DNA of 64,000 nt from Thioclava nitratireducens (GTDB lineage Bacteria > Pseudomonadota > Alphaproteobacteria > Rhodobacterales > Rhodobacteraceae): the NCBI RefSeq assembly GCF_001940525.2, contig NZ_CP019437.1, positions 171,501 through 235,500 of the forward strand, read 5' to 3'. Below are positions 1 through 8,555 of this stretch, one piece after another (within the stretch, counting starts at the first letter, position 1; each line of letters begins with the position of its first letter). Below the pieces are notes generated by a model. The model saw only the letters and a program-made list of their open reading frames with translations. It did no database searches and was not told the origin of the DNA. The position numbers were made by a program, and so were the translations under genes.

Positions 1-1266
1 ATCGACCCGATCGTGCGGTCCCTGATCGACACAGATTTCTACAAGCTATTGATGTGCCAGTCGATTTTTCGCAACAAGCCGGAGACGCGGGTCAAGTTCA
101 GCCTGATCAATCGCAGCAAGTCGATCCGGCTGGCGGAGTTGATCGACGAGGCGGAACTGCGCGAGCAGCTCGATTATGCACGCTCGTTGAAATTGTCGCG
201 CGGGGAGAGCACCTGGCTGCGCGGCAACACGTTCTACGGCAAGCGGCAGATGTTCCGCTCGGATTTCATGGAATGGTTCGAGGGCTATCAACTGCCGCCC
301 TACCATCTGGAAAAGCGCGACGGGCAATATGAGCTGACCTTCGAGGGCAAGTGGCACGAGGTCATGCTCTGGGAGATTCCGGCGCTCGCGATCCTGATGG
401 AGCTGCGCGGCCGGGCAGTGCTGAACACGATGGGGCGGTTCGAGTTGCAGGTGCTTTATGCCCGCGCGATGACGAAGGTCTGGGAGAAGATCGAGGCGCT
501 GCGCGAGTTGGATCACCTGCGGATCGCGGATTTCGGCACACGGCGACGGCACAGCTTCCTGTGGCAGGACTGGTGCGTGCAGGCGATGCTAGAAGGCTTG
601 GGCGACATCTCCGAAGGGGGCGCGTTCACCGGGACCTCGAACTGCCTGATCGCGATGCGGCGCGACATCGAGGCCGTGGGCACCAACGCGCATGAGATGC
701 CGATGGTCTATGCGGCGCTGACCGATAGCGATGCGGAGCTGGCAAAGGCGCCTTACAAGGTGCTCGCCGATTGGCACGAGGAGCATGACGGCAACCTGCG
801 TATCATCCTGCCCGACACCTACGGCACGAAGGGTTTCCTCGATCACGCACCGGATTGGCTGGCGGGCTGGACCGGTATTCGCATCGATTCGGGCGATCCG
901 GCGACCGGCGCGGATATCGCGATCGACTGGTGGAAGGCACGCGGCGAGGACCCGCGCCAAAAGCTGGTGATCTTCTCGGACGGGCTGACCGTCGACAAGA
1001 TTCGCGAGTTGCACGCGCAGTTCGCCGGGCGCGTGAAGGTCAGTTTCGGCTGGGGCACGCTGCTGACGAACGACTTCCGCGGGCTGGTGCCGCATGACGC
1101 GCTTGCGCCGTTCAGCCTTGTCTGCAAAGCGGTCGAGGCCGATGAGCGTCCGACGGTGAAACTGTCGGACAATCCCGAAAAGGCGATGGGGCCGGAGGCG
1201 GAAATCGCCCGCTACAAGCGCGTCTTCGACGTCGGCCAGCAGCAGGCGATGAAGGTCATGGTCTGA
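1..1266 (+). CDS. pncB: nicotinate phosphoribosyltransferase, 5' end cut by the window
   Basis: Makes nicotinate mononucleotide from nicotinate and PRPP with ATP, a step of the Preiss-Handler NAD salvage pathway, in the cytoplasm. The reading frame is open from base 1 (IDPIVRSLIDTDFYKLLM), and the DTDFYKLLM block normally lies about 15-20 residues into PncB, so only a short N-terminus is missing. Later family blocks are visible: FGTRRRHSF, GTSNCLIA, DTYGTKGFL, GIRIDSGDP and FSDGLTVDKI, the last two being the phosphate/PRPP-binding region of the type II PRTase barrel. It ends four bases before the convergent phosphate transporter gene. The GTG at 13 is an unlikely true start because conserved residues precede it. 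Confidence 0.93.
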   Translation: MDPIVRSLIDTDFYKLLMCQSIFRNKPETRVKFSLINRSKSIRLAELIDEAELREQLDYARSLKLSRGESTWLRGNTFYGKRQMFRSDFMEWFEGYQLPPYHLEKRDGQYELTFEGKWHEVMLWEIPALAILMELRGRAVLNTMGRFELQVLYARAMTKVWEKIEALRELDHLRIADFGTRRRHSFLWQDWCVQAMLEGLGDISEGGAFTGTSNCLIAMRRDIEAVGTNAHEMPMVYAALTDSDAELAKAPYKVLADWHEEHDGNLRIILPDTYGTKGFLDHAPDWLAGWTGIRIDSGDPATGADIAIDWWKARGEDPRQKLVIFSDGLTVDKIRELHAQFAGRVKVSFGWGTLLTNDFRGLVPHDALAPFSLVCKAVEADERPTVKLSDNPEKAMGPEAEIARYKRVFDVGQQQAMKVMV

Positions 1267-1270
1267 GCGA

Positions 1271-2758
1271 TCAGGTCATCGCGTTGAGGATCAGGTAGAA
1301 CACCGCCGAGAGCGCGGCCGAGGCCGGGACGGTCACGATCCATGCCGTGGCAACAGTCATCATATGCGAGCGGCGCACCAGTAGGCGGCGTTTGCGCTCT
1401 TCCGGCGGGACGGGTTTGCCCTTGCGGGTGCCCAGCTCACGCGCGCGTTTCTCGGCGTGCCACTCGCGGTAGAAACCCACGCCGAAGATGCCGCCGACCG
1501 CGATATGCGTCGAGGAGACCGGCAGACCCAGCCAGGACGCCACGATCACCGTGATTGCCGCCGACAGCGCCACGCAATAGGCGCGCATCGGGTTGAGCTT
1601 GGTGATCTCGTTGCCGACGAGGCGGATCAGCTTGGGCCCGAACAGCAACAGACCGAAAGAGATGCCAAGCGCACCCACGGCCATCACCCAGAACGGGATG
1701 TCGACCTGCGCCGCGATATCGCCCTGCTCCACCGTGTGCACGATGGCGGCGAGCGGACCCACCGCATTGGCGACGTCATTCGCACCATGGGCGAAGCTCA
1801 GCAGCGCAGCAGAGACGACGAGCGGCAGGCCGAACAGCGTCTTGAGGGACTTCTTGCGATTCTCCATCCCCTCGGATTGGCGGCGGATCATCGGGATCGT
1901 GATCAGCCAGCCCACAAGACCGACGACGAGCCCGATCAGGACGGCCTCGACGATCGTGATCTTGAACAGGTGCTTCAGGCCTTTGAGCGCGAGATAGGCA
2001 GCGAAGGCCCCCGCCATGATCCCGATCAGGATCGGCACCCATCGCCGGGCGGCCGCGATCTTGTCGTCGACATAGATCACCTTGGACTTGATAAGTGCGA
2101 GGAAGGCCGCCGCGATCACCCCGCCGAGGATCGGCGAGATCACCCAGCTTGCCGCGATCATCCCCATCGAAGCCCAGTCGACCGCGCCGAAGCCCGCGGC
2201 CACGATGCCCGCGCCGACGACGCCGCCGACGATGGAGTGCGTGGTCGAGACCGGCGCGCCCAGCCATGTCGCGAGGTTCAGCCACAAAGCCGCCGCCAGA
2301 AGCGCCGCCATCATCGCCCAGACGAAATGCCCGGAATCGGGCAAGGCGGTGGGTTCGATGATGCCTTTCGCGACGGTCTTGACGACATCGCCGCCCGCGA
2401 CGAGCGCGCCCAAGCTTTCGAAGATGGCGGCGACGATCAGCGCCCCGATCAGCGTCATCGCGCGTGAGCCCACGGCGGGGCCCATGTTGTTGGCCACGTC
2501 ATTGGCGCCGATGTTGAGCGCCATATAGGCCCCGATCGCGGCCGCGAAGATCACCACCAGCTGGCCAGGCTGACCTCCCACCAGCACCGCGGCCACCAGT
2601 CCGGCGAGCACGATGAAGGCCAGCGCGACTCCTGGCGCAACCATGCCGCGCGCCACGAATTGCGCGGCGCTTTCGACACGTCCGATCCGCTTGAGATCCT
2701 TGTCGAGCGTTTTCCACTGATTGACGCGGGACTCGTTGTCTTGATTGGCCACCGTCAC
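1271..2758 (-). CDS. pit: PiT-family inorganic phosphate permease
   Basis: A 495-aa inner-membrane phosphate transporter of the PiT (PHO4) family, which takes up metal-phosphate with protons. The two inverted family signatures are present: an N-terminal GANDVANNMGPAVGSRA and a C-terminal HGANDVANAVGPLAAI, each followed by a segment with APVSTTHSIVGG or LPVSSTHIAVGG. About ten hydrophobic segments are separated by a charged central loop (around residue 290-310). The start is GTG at 2758 or GTG at 2752; no ATG lies nearby and the Shine-Dalgarno is weak, so the exact start is uncertain. A Pho-box-like site lies immediately upstream. It is convergent with pncB. Confidence 0.93.
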   Translation of the reverse strand: MTVANQDNESRVNQWKTLDKDLKRIGRVESAAQFVARGMVAPGVALAFIVLAGLVAAVLVGGQPGQLVVIFAAAIGAYMALNIGANDVANNMGPAVGSRAMTLIGALIVAAIFESLGALVAGGDVVKTVAKGIIEPTALPDSGHFVWAMMAALLAAALWLNLATWLGAPVSTTHSIVGGVVGAGIVAAGFGAVDWASMGMIAASWVISPILGGVIAAAFLALIKSKVIYVDDKIAAARRWVPILIGIMAGAFAAYLALKGLKHLFKITIVEAVLIGLVVGLVGWLITIPMIRRQSEGMENRKKSLKTLFGLPLVVSAALLSFAHGANDVANAVGPLAAIVHTVEQGDIAAQVDIPFWVMAVGALGISFGLLLFGPKLIRLVGNEITKLNPMRAYCVALSAAITVIVASWLGLPVSSTHIAVGGIFGVGFYREWHAEKRARELGTRKGKPVPPEERKRRLLVRRSHMMTVATAWIVTVPASAALSAVFYLILNAMT

Positions 2759-2762
2759 GAAC

Positions 2763-2780
2763 CTGTCATCTAATTGTCAG
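2763..2780. promoter_or_regulatory. Pho-box-like PhoB site at the pit start
   Basis: CTGTCAT, a 4-base spacer CTAA, then TTGTCAG: two 7-base direct repeats with the Pho-box spacing, the first an exact match to CTGTCAT and the second 5 of 7. It reads on the plus strand, whereas pit is on the minus strand, and lies only 5-22 bases upstream of the pit start. That position suits repression better than activation, as is known for PhoB and orfA-pit in Sinorhizobium. This is inference from spacing and sequence only. Confidence 0.45.
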
Positions 2781-2840
2781 AACCCGCGCGGGGTAACGGG
2801 TTTGACCCGCTGTGACAAGGCGTCAGGCCCGTTTCGGCGC

Positions 2841-3284
2841 TCAGAGCTTGCGCAGAATTTTTTGCAGCCCCTCTTCCGCCACAAGCTTCGCGGCCTCCTT
2901 CGGCGCGAACCATTTGCGCTTGCGCTGATGTTCTTCGGGATAGGACTTCATCAGGGTCTCCACCCGCAGCGGGAAGACGACGACATCGGTGGGCGTCGCC
3001 AAGCCGCTATCGAGGATCTTGTCATAACGGAATGCCCCGGCGGGCTCCTTGTCGATCTTGCCGACGACTCCGGCCTCTTCCCACGCCTCCTGCTTGGCTG
3101 CGCCGGACAGCGAGCGTCCCCGCATCGGCCAGCCTTTGGGGATGACCCAGCGCCCGGTATCGCGGGAGGTGATCAGCAGAACCTGGGTCTTTCCGTCACG
3201 GATGCGCAGACAGAGCGCGCCCACCTGCAAAGAGGCGGGACGATAGCCCAGCAGGCCCTTGGCGACGGATTTCGCCCATTTCAT
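2841..3284 (-). CDS. NUDIX hydrolase
   Basis: A 147-aa protein that probably cleaves a nucleoside or inositol diphosphate linkage; the substrate cannot be told. The NUDIX region is G-WPMRG-R-SLSGAAK-QEAWEEAGV, close to the Gx5Ex7REUxEExGU box but with Arg for the first Glu and Gln for the Arg; the metal-binding EAWEEAG core is kept. Related alphaproteobacterial proteins share the 'WVIPKGWPM' lead-in. I chose the ATG at 3284 because it forms an ATGA overlap with the end of the upstream kinase gene; an ATG at 3299 would add five residues. Last gene of the leftward block from arfB. Confidence 0.85.
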   Translation of the reverse strand: MKWAKSVAKGLLGYRPASLQVGALCLRIRDGKTQVLLITSRDTGRWVIPKGWPMRGRSLSGAAKQEAWEEAGVVGKIDKEPAGAFRYDKILDSGLATPTDVVVFPLRVETLMKSYPEEHQRKRKWFAPKEAAKLVAEEGLQKILRKL

Positions 3285-4258
3285 CGACTGGTCTCCCATG
3301 GCGGCGTACGGTTCTCCAAATGCTGTGCGAGATCAAGCGCACGTTCTACATATAGTTTTTGGCGCGGATCGGAAGGCAGGGCCCGGGTCACAATCCAGCC
3401 AGCGGAGGCGAAGGCCCTCAGCGCCACGAAAAGCGGCAGGAGTGCCTCCTGATCGGGCGGAAGCGGTCGCAGGCTGCGATAGCCCTCGACGAGCCCAGCC
3501 GCCTGTTCGCCCCAAAGCGGATCGCCCCAGCCCTGCACCAGCGCCGTCGCGAGGTCGTAGAGCCGGTAGCCCGGCCCGCAATCGTCGAAGTCGATCAGGG
3601 CGAGCCCGTCCGGCGTCGACAGCACGTTCTCACGCAGGCAATCGGCGTGGATCGGACCATAGTCCTGTGCCTGTGCCAAAAGCACACGCGCAAGGTCGCG
3701 GTCCGAGGACAGCGTTGTGGCCTCAACTTCCGAAAGCTGAGGATGTTCCCAGAAACGACCCCAAAGCGGACGCTCCCCCAGAAACCCCTCGCCATCCCAC
3801 GGGTTCCGGTCGAACCCGTCGGGCGGGGCGGCATCGCTGCTGATGTGAAGCTGCGCGATGAGGCGACCCAGCGCCTGGGCCTCGGTGCGCACTGCTTCTG
3901 GCGTCCCGGAGAGGGGCTGATCGCCCGCGCCGATCGGCGTCCCATCCAGCCAACCCACGCAAGAGGTGACGCGGTCCTCCACGAGCCCTGTCAGAGCGCC
4001 CTCGCTCGTGCGCACCGGGCGCGGCACCGGCATCCCCTGATCGGCGAGGCTTTCGCACCAGCGCAACTCGGCCTCGACCCCTTCGCGGCCCTGATAACCG
4101 GGCCGGTGCAAACGCAACGCGACATGGCGACCGTCCTTCAGATGCGCCTCGAAGACGATATTCTCGCGGTTCTTCACCAGTCGCGGCGGCTCGGGCGCAC
4201 CTCCCCATGAAGCGAGGGCAGACTCCGCCATCGCCCGTGCGGTCTCGTCCGAGATCAT
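3281..4258 (-). CDS. aminoglycoside/homoserine-type phosphotransferase (APH family)
   Basis: A 325-aa kinase of the APH/choline kinase-like fold. The catalytic loop is IHADCLRENVL (H-x-D...N) and the metal-binding motif is LIDFDDCG; the N-terminal lobe has NIVFEAHLKDGRHVALRLHRPG for ATP binding. It is joined by ATGA overlaps to the aminotransferase upstream and the NUDIX gene downstream. A kinase of this type next to a class III aminotransferase-fold enzyme recalls the hydroxylysine kinase / 5-phosphohydroxylysine phospho-lyase pair, so phosphorylation of a small amino alcohol or amino acid is more likely than antibiotic resistance. The substrate is inference. Confidence 0.85.
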   Translation of the reverse strand: MISDETARAMAESALASWGGAPEPPRLVKNRENIVFEAHLKDGRHVALRLHRPGYQGREGVEAELRWCESLADQGMPVPRPVRTSEGALTGLVEDRVTSCVGWLDGTPIGAGDQPLSGTPEAVRTEAQALGRLIAQLHISSDAAPPDGFDRNPWDGEGFLGERPLWGRFWEHPQLSEVEATTLSSDRDLARVLLAQAQDYGPIHADCLRENVLSTPDGLALIDFDDCGPGYRLYDLATALVQGWGDPLWGEQAAGLVEGYRSLRPLPPDQEALLPLFVALRAFASAGWIVTRALPSDPRQKLYVERALDLAQHLENRTPPWETSR

Positions 4259-5517
4259 GCAGGAAGCTCCTCGAAACTCTGCGAAAGCTTCTCCAGAATT
4301 TCATCGGCATCGCTGCGATTGAAGACCATCGGCGGGCGGATCTTGAGAATGTGTTGCGCTCGGCCCACCCGGCCCATCAAGACATGGCGCTCGCGCATCG
4401 CCTCGACGATCCGGCCAGCAGCGTCGCTGGCGGGCTCGCCGTCCCGCGCCAGTTCGATCCCGAGGAACAGGCCAAGGCCCCGCGTGTCGGCGATCAGCGG
4501 ATGGGACAGGTCGCGCAGCCCTTGCAGAAGGTAGTCGCCGACCTGTGCCGCGTTCTCCTGCAAGCCTTCGTCCTCGATCACCCGCAACGTCTCCATTGCG
4601 GCTGCGACCGAAACGGGATTCCCGCCGAACGTGTTGAAATAGCCGAAAGCCTCGCGGAAGGCGCCCATCACCTCGGGCGTCGCAACAAGGCCCGCGACCG
4701 GGTGCCCATTGCCCATCGGCTTGCCCATCGTGACCACGTCAGGCGTGACGCCCAGCCATTCGTGCCCCCAGAAATGCGAGCCGATCCGGCCGAAACCCGG
4801 CTGCACCTCGTCACACAGGATCAGCCCGCCCGCGCGGCGGATCGCCTCGACGGTCGGGTCTAGGAAACCGGGCGCGATGCCGGGCATCCCCTCATTGGCG
4901 AAGATCGGGCAGAGCATGAGCCCCGCGAAGCCGTGGCCGCTCTCTTCCAGCTCGGCAATCGCCTGCGCGACGTTGGCCGCAAAGGCTTCGGACTGCGCCT
5001 CAAGCGATCCGCCCAAGGGGGTAAGACTGTCGGGCGCCGGCACCCGGCGGATATGGTCCGGCCAGCCTCCGATCGGCGGGCGACGCGTCGACAGATGCGC
5101 CACGGCGGTGGTGTTGCCGTGATAGGTGTTGTCGGTCGCGATGAAGCCGCGCTTGCCGGTCACCGCCTGCGCCATGCGCAAAGCGACGTCGTTGGCCTCG
5201 GACCCGGTGCAGGTCATCAGAAGCTGACCATCGAAGGCGAACTTGCCCAGCAACGCCTCGGCATAATCCAGAATGCCCTCATGCAGATAGCGCGTGTGGG
5301 TGTTGAGCGTCGCAGCCTGTTCGCAGATCGCCTTCACGATGCGCGGATGGCAATGGCCGCAATGGGCGACGTTGTTATAGGCGTCGAGGTAGCGCTGGCC
5401 GTCGGCGTCGAAAAGCGAAGCGCCCTCTCCCCGCACGATCTCCACCGGGCGGTCGTAGAAGGTCGGCACGTTCGGCCCTAAAAGCCGTTCGCGCCGGTCC
5501 AGCAGATCACTCCCCAT
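4255..5517 (-). CDS. class III PLP enzyme: aminotransferase or phospho-lyase
   Basis: A 420-aa PLP-dependent fold type I enzyme. Visible landmarks are TGSEANDVALRMA (phosphate of PLP), DNTYHGNTTAV, LILCDEVQPGFGR (Asp to the pyridine nitrogen) and MGKPMGNGHPVAGLV, whose Lys should form the Schiff base, followed by FNTFGGNPVSVAAA. This GNGHPV version is typical of the AGXT2L (ethanolamine-phosphate or phosphohydroxylysine phospho-lyase) branch, and the coupled kinase gene fits that reading: the kinase would phosphorylate the substrate and this enzyme would eliminate phosphate. It overlaps arfB by 11 bases and the kinase gene by 4. Plain transamination remains possible. Confidence 0.85.
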   Translation of the reverse strand: MGSDLLDRRERLLGPNVPTFYDRPVEIVRGEGASLFDADGQRYLDAYNNVAHCGHCHPRIVKAICEQAATLNTHTRYLHEGILDYAEALLGKFAFDGQLLMTCTGSEANDVALRMAQAVTGKRGFIATDNTYHGNTTAVAHLSTRRPPIGGWPDHIRRVPAPDSLTPLGGSLEAQSEAFAANVAQAIAELEESGHGFAGLMLCPIFANEGMPGIAPGFLDPTVEAIRRAGGLILCDEVQPGFGRIGSHFWGHEWLGVTPDVVTMGKPMGNGHPVAGLVATPEVMGAFREAFGYFNTFGGNPVSVAAAMETLRVIEDEGLQENAAQVGDYLLQGLRDLSHPLIADTRGLGLFLGIELARDGEPASDAAGRIVEAMRERHVLMGRVGRAQHILKIRPPMVFNRSDADEILEKLSQSFEELPA

Positions 5518-5929
5518 CCGAGACCTTCCCGCGCAGCGCTTTCTTCTCGCCGTGAATCGCCTTCGCCTTCAGACGCCGCTTCTTCGAGCCGAGCGTGGGT
5601 CGGGTCGGGATGCGTTTCTTGGGCTTTTCGCAGGCCTTTCGGATCATCTCGGCGAGGCGGTCGCGTGCGATCTCGCGGTTGCGCGCCTGACTGCGCGTGT
5701 CCTGCACCAGCAGCAAAAGCGCGCCGTCGCTGGTCCATCTGCGCCCCGCGATCCGGCGCAGGCGGTTCTTCACCGGCTGCGGCAGATGCGGCGAGCGTTC
5801 GGCCTCGAAGCGCAGCTCCACCGCGGTCGAGACCTTGTTCACATTCTGCCCCCCTGGACCTTGCGCCCGGGTGAAGGTTTCGGTGATTTCCCAATCCTCG
5901 ATGGTTATCTGATCGTTGATCCGCAGCAT
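5507..5929 (-). CDS. arfB: alternative ribosome-rescue factor / peptidyl-tRNA hydrolase
   Basis: A 140-aa class I release-factor-like protein that frees peptides from ribosomes stalled without a stop codon. The catalytic GGQ sits in RAQGPGGQNVNKVST near residue 29, and the C-terminus is a basic tail (KPKKRIPTRPTLGSKKRRLKAK) of the kind that enters the empty mRNA channel. There is no codon-recognition domain, so it is not RF1/RF2. The ATG at 5929 is preferred over TTG at 5938 because MLRINDQITI matches the family start. First gene of the leftward arfB-aminotransferase-kinase-NUDIX block. Confidence 0.88.
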   Translation of the reverse strand: MLRINDQITIEDWEITETFTRAQGPGGQNVNKVSTAVELRFEAERSPHLPQPVKNRLRRIAGRRWTSDGALLLLVQDTRSQARNREIARDRLAEMIRKACEKPKKRIPTRPTLGSKKRRLKAKAIHGEKKALRGKVSDGE

Positions 5930-5971
5930 GGGCCACAAGCTAGCTCACGCTGCGAAAAACGAAAGCCCCCT

Positions 5972-7234
5972 TTACCCCGCCAGCAACCGTGCCCCGTCAT
6001 GGCCAGTGATGCGCACGCTCATCAGCGTGCCTTCGGGCTGGTCCGCCTCGAACGTCACCTCGGCAAAGCCTTCGGTGCGCGCGACGCGCGGGGTTTCGGT
6101 CAGCACGAGCTGTTCGGTGCCGACCTGCGCGTCGAGATGGGCGGCCAGCGCGGCCTCACCCTTCGCGCGCAGCCGGGCCGCGCGCTCCTTGACGATCGGG
6201 CCTTTCACGGCGGGCATCCGCGCGGCGGGCGTGCCCTTGCGCGCGGAATAGGGGAAAACATGCAGGAAGGTCAGCCCGCAATCGTCGACGAGCCGCAGGG
6301 AGTTTTCGAACATCTCCTCGGTCTCGGTCGGGAAACCCGCGATAATATCCGCGCCGAAGACAATCCCGGGGCGCAGCTTGCGCGCTTCCTCGGTAAAGGC
6401 GATGGCGTCGTCGCGCAGGTGGCGGCGCTTCATCCGCTTGAGGATCATGTCGTCGCCCGCCTGAAGGCTGAGATGCAGATGCGGCATCAGTCGCGGCTCA
6501 CTCGCGATCGCCAGCATCAGGTTCTCATCCGCCTCGATCGAGTCGATGGAGGAGATGCGCAGGCGCGGCAGGTCCGGCACGAGGCGCAGGATTCGCATCA
6601 CCAGATCGCCCAGACGCGGCTCGCCCGGCAGGTCCGCGCCCCAGGAAGTCAGATCGACCCCGGTGAGGACGACCTCGTTGAAGCCGCGATCCACGAGGCG
6701 CTTGATCTGCTCGACCACGACGCCCGCCGGGACGGAGCGCGAATTGCCGCGCCCGAAGGGGATGATGCAGAAGGTGCAGCGGTGATCGCAGCCGTTTTGC
6801 ACCTGCACATAAGCGCGATGGCGGCCGAACCCATCGATCAGGTGACCGGCGGTCTCCTTCACCGACATGATGTCGTCGACCATCACCCGCTCGGTCTCGC
6901 CGATGAAATCGGGGCCTTGCGGGGCGAGCTGCGCCCAGGTGTCGGCCTGCATTTTCTCGTGATTGCCGATGATCTTGGTGACCTCGGGCATCGCGGCGAA
7001 GGTGTCGGGCTCGGTCTGCGCAGCGCAGCCGGTCACGATCACCGGCACGTCCGGATTCTCGCGGGCAAGCCTGCGGATTTCCTGCTTGGCCTTGCGCACG
7101 GCCTCGGCGGTCACGGCGCAGGTATTGACGACCACGGCCCCTTCGAGCCCGGCGCCTGCAGCCAATTCCTTCATCGCCTCCGTCTCATAGGAGTTGAGGC
7201 GGCAGCCGAGAGTCGAGAAAACGGGCGGTTTCAT
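5972..7234 (-). CDS. mtaB: tRNA t6A37 methylthiotransferase
   Basis: Radical-SAM enzyme that adds a methylthio group to N6-threonylcarbamoyl-A37 of tRNAs reading ANN codons. The 420-aa protein has the three parts of the family in order: UPF0004 domain with Cys in [17 protein letters not shown] and VTGCAAQ; the radical-[18 protein letters not shown] cluster motif; and a C-terminal TRAM-like region. The spacing and the GRGNSRS sequence fit MtaB better than MiaB or RimO. It overlaps dapF by four bases (ATGA), an arrangement common in this family of bacteria. Confidence 0.92.
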   Translation of the reverse strand: MKPPVFSTLGCRLNSYETEAMKELAAGAGLEGAVVVNTCAVTAEAVRKAKQEIRRLARENPDVPVIVTGCAAQTEPDTFAAMPEVTKIIGNHEKMQADTWAQLAPQGPDFIGETERVMVDDIMSVKETAGHLIDGFGRHRAYVQVQNGCDHRCTFCIIPFGRGNSRSVPAGVVVEQIKRLVDRGFNEVVLTGVDLTSWGADLPGEPRLGDLVMRILRLVPDLPRLRISSIDSIEADENLMLAIASEPRLMPHLHLSLQAGDDMILKRMKRRHLRDDAIAFTEEARKLRPGIVFGADIIAGFPTETEEMFENSLRLVDDCGLTFLHVFPYSARKGTPAARMPAVKGPIVKERAARLRAKGEAALAAHLDAQVGTEQLVLTETPRVARTEGFAEVTFEADQPEGTLMSVRITGHDGARLLAG

Positions 7235-8067
7235 ATCGCGTCCAGAAAATCTTGGGTGAGGGTCGCATCGAACACATGCGCGGTGGGGCCGGTCATCCAG
7301 ACGCCATCGTCGCGCCAGTCGATCTCCAGCTGGCCGCCATCGACATCGACGAGGACACGCTTGCCGGTGAGGCCACGCAGATGCGCGGCGACGGCGGTGG
7401 CGCAGGTGCCCGAGCCGCAGGCCAGCGTGATGCCGGTGCCGCGCTCCCAGACGCGCATCCGCAGATGGTCGGGGCCGATCACGCTGGCAAATTCGACATT
7501 GGTGCGCTCGGGGAACAGGGGATCATGCTCGATCACCGGGCCCTGGCGATCCACTTCGACCGCCTCGGCATCGTCCACGAAGAAGACGCAATGCGGGTTG
7601 CCCATGCCGACCGCGATCGGGTCGCCGCCAAGCGGCAGATGCGCGGGATCGATGCCCGGCAGAATCGGAATTTGCGCCGCTTCGAGAATCGGCGCGCCCA
7701 TATTGACCGAGACCATCCCGTCCTCGCGCCGCACCGCGCTGAGGTGCCCGCGTTCGGTCACCAGCGTGACATCGGCCCGGTCGAGCTGACGCATCATGTA
7801 ATCGCTCACGCAGCGGGTCGCATTCCCGCAAGCGCCGGCCCGCGTACCGTCGTTGTTCCAGAAATCGAGCGTGAAATCAGCCCCTTGGGCGGGGCGGATC
7901 ACGGCGAGCTGGTCGAATCCCACGCCGCGATGCCGATCACCGAGCGCACGCGCGAGCGCAGGCGTGACCGGATCGTCGCCCACGCGGGCGTCGATCACGA
8001 CGAAGTCATTGCCGAGCCCATGCATCTTCATGAAGGGCAGTCCGCTCTGTATGCGCTTTGTATTCAT
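7231..8067 (-). CDS. dapF: diaminopimelate epimerase
   Basis: Converts LL- to meso-diaminopimelate for lysine and peptidoglycan synthesis, using two cysteines as acid and base. Both are visible: the GACGNATRC block in the N-terminal half and [13 protein letters not shown] in the C-terminal half; [16 protein letters not shown] marks the usual N-terminus. The ATG at 8067 (MNTKRI) gives 278 aa, typical for the family; the frame stays open upstream to 8112 but that extension is not conserved in style. Coupled to mtaB by ATGA overlap. Confidence 0.93.
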   Translation of the reverse strand: MNTKRIQSGLPFMKMHGLGNDFVVIDARVGDDPVTPALARALGDRHRGVGFDQLAVIRPAQGADFTLDFWNNDGTRAGACGNATRCVSDYMMRQLDRADVTLVTERGHLSAVRREDGMVSVNMGAPILEAAQIPILPGIDPAHLPLGGDPIAVGMGNPHCVFFVDDAEAVEVDRQGPVIEHDPLFPERTNVEFASVIGPDHLRMRVWERGTGITLACGSGTCATAVAAHLRGLTGKRVLVDVDGGQLEIDWRDDGVWMTGPTAHVFDATLTQDFLDAI

Positions 8068-8131
8068 GGCGCGCGATATACGCCCGCGCCAAGGTTTTTT
8101 CCAGATGTGCAATTTTTGTGAATTTTATGCC

Positions 8132-8160
8132 TTGACCCCCCCGGCGGGGGTTTGTAGAGA
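8132..8160 (+). promoter_or_regulatory. sigma-70-type promoter of tRNA-Lys
   Basis: TTGACC at 8132-8137 and TAGAGA at 8155-8160 are separated by 17 bases, putting transcription start near 8167, just before the tRNA at 8174. The spacer is an unusual C-run/G-run that could fold back on itself. Confidence 0.6.
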
Positions 8161-8173
8161 CGCGCCCTGTGAT

Positions 8174-8249
8174 GGGCCGTTAGCTCAGTTGGTAGAGCAA
8201 CTGACTTTTAATCAGTGGGTCGCAGGTTCGAATCCTGCACGGCTCACCA
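8174..8249 (+). tRNA. tRNA-Lys (anticodon TTT)
   Basis: 76 nt with encoded CCA. Acceptor arms GGGCCGT and ACGGCTC pair with one G-U; D arm GCTC...GAGC; anticodon stem ACTGA/TCAGT with loop CTTTTAA giving anticodon TTT; T arm GCAGG TTCGAAT CCTGC. The part from 8202 onward is identical to the copy at the right end of the prophage, so the 3' half is now phage-supplied and the gene is intact. Confidence 0.97.
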
Positions 8250-8252
8250 TCA
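8202..8252 (+). repeat. attL core (tRNA-Lys 3' part)
   Basis: Covers the anticodon loop to two bases past the CCA and following T. It is identical to 48012-48062; identity stops at C8201/G48011 on the left and T8253/C48063 on the right. Confidence 0.95.
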
Positions 8253-8296
8253 TCCCCCTAATATTTAACGCATTTCTCAGCCTCGGCTGGGTTATG

Positions 8297-8331
8297 CGTC
8301 CGACCGTCCGACAGCGTCCGGATCGGACGCT
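8297..8331. repeat. CGTCCG repeats and palindrome next to attL
   Basis: CGTCCG occurs at 8297, 8305 and 8315 and inverted at 8324; the last two form AGCGTCCG-GAT-CGGACGCT (8313-8331). Forty-five bases from the att core, it could be an integrase arm site or a small regulatory hairpin. Function unproven. Confidence 0.4.
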
Positions 8332-8354
8332 CGGATTGAGCGAGGGAAAATCAG

Positions 8355-8555
8355 GTGACCAAAGCTCGAGATCTCCAGCGCCATCGCCTGCATCTCTGGT
8401 GCGCCTGCGGCCACAGGGGCTCTGTGAGCCTGCGAGAGGCGGCAGAGAGGAACCCTGAGGTCACGGTCGAGGATTTAGCGCGGAACGCCGTCTGCCAGCG
8501 CTGTGGCCGCCGTGGCGCGGCTGAGCTTCGCATCGTTTACCACACCGAAAACTGA
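8355..8555 (+). CDS. small Cys-rich protein, zinc-ribbon-like
   Basis: A 66-aa protein of unknown function with a GTG start preceded by GAGGG. Two cysteine pairs, CAC (WCACGHRG) and CQRC near residue 48, plus a His between them, suggest a single zinc-binding ribbon; the middle (VSLREAAERNPEVTVEDLARNA) looks helical. It lies between attL and the AT-rich region, is the first prophage gene on the left, and reads in the same direction as tRNA-Lys, so it might be read through from that promoter. Not recognised as a named family. Confidence 0.5.
   Translation: MTKARDLQRHRLHLWCACGHRGSVSLREAAERNPEVTVEDLARNAVCQRCGRRGAAELRIVYHTEN

Noticed and set aside
1457-2467. 336-aa plus-strand frame in pit
   Set aside because: Antisense of the transporter; extreme Asp/Arg/His composition typical of a shadow frame.
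3281-4258. Antibiotic-resistance aminoglycoside phosphotransferase
   Set aside because: The fold matches, but the coupled class III enzyme and chromosomal setting point to metabolism.
5552-7789. 745-aa plus-strand frame across arfB, mtaB and dapF
   Set aside because: It is antisense to three clear genes, rich in His/Arg/Gly with no domain; open only because of high GC codon bias.
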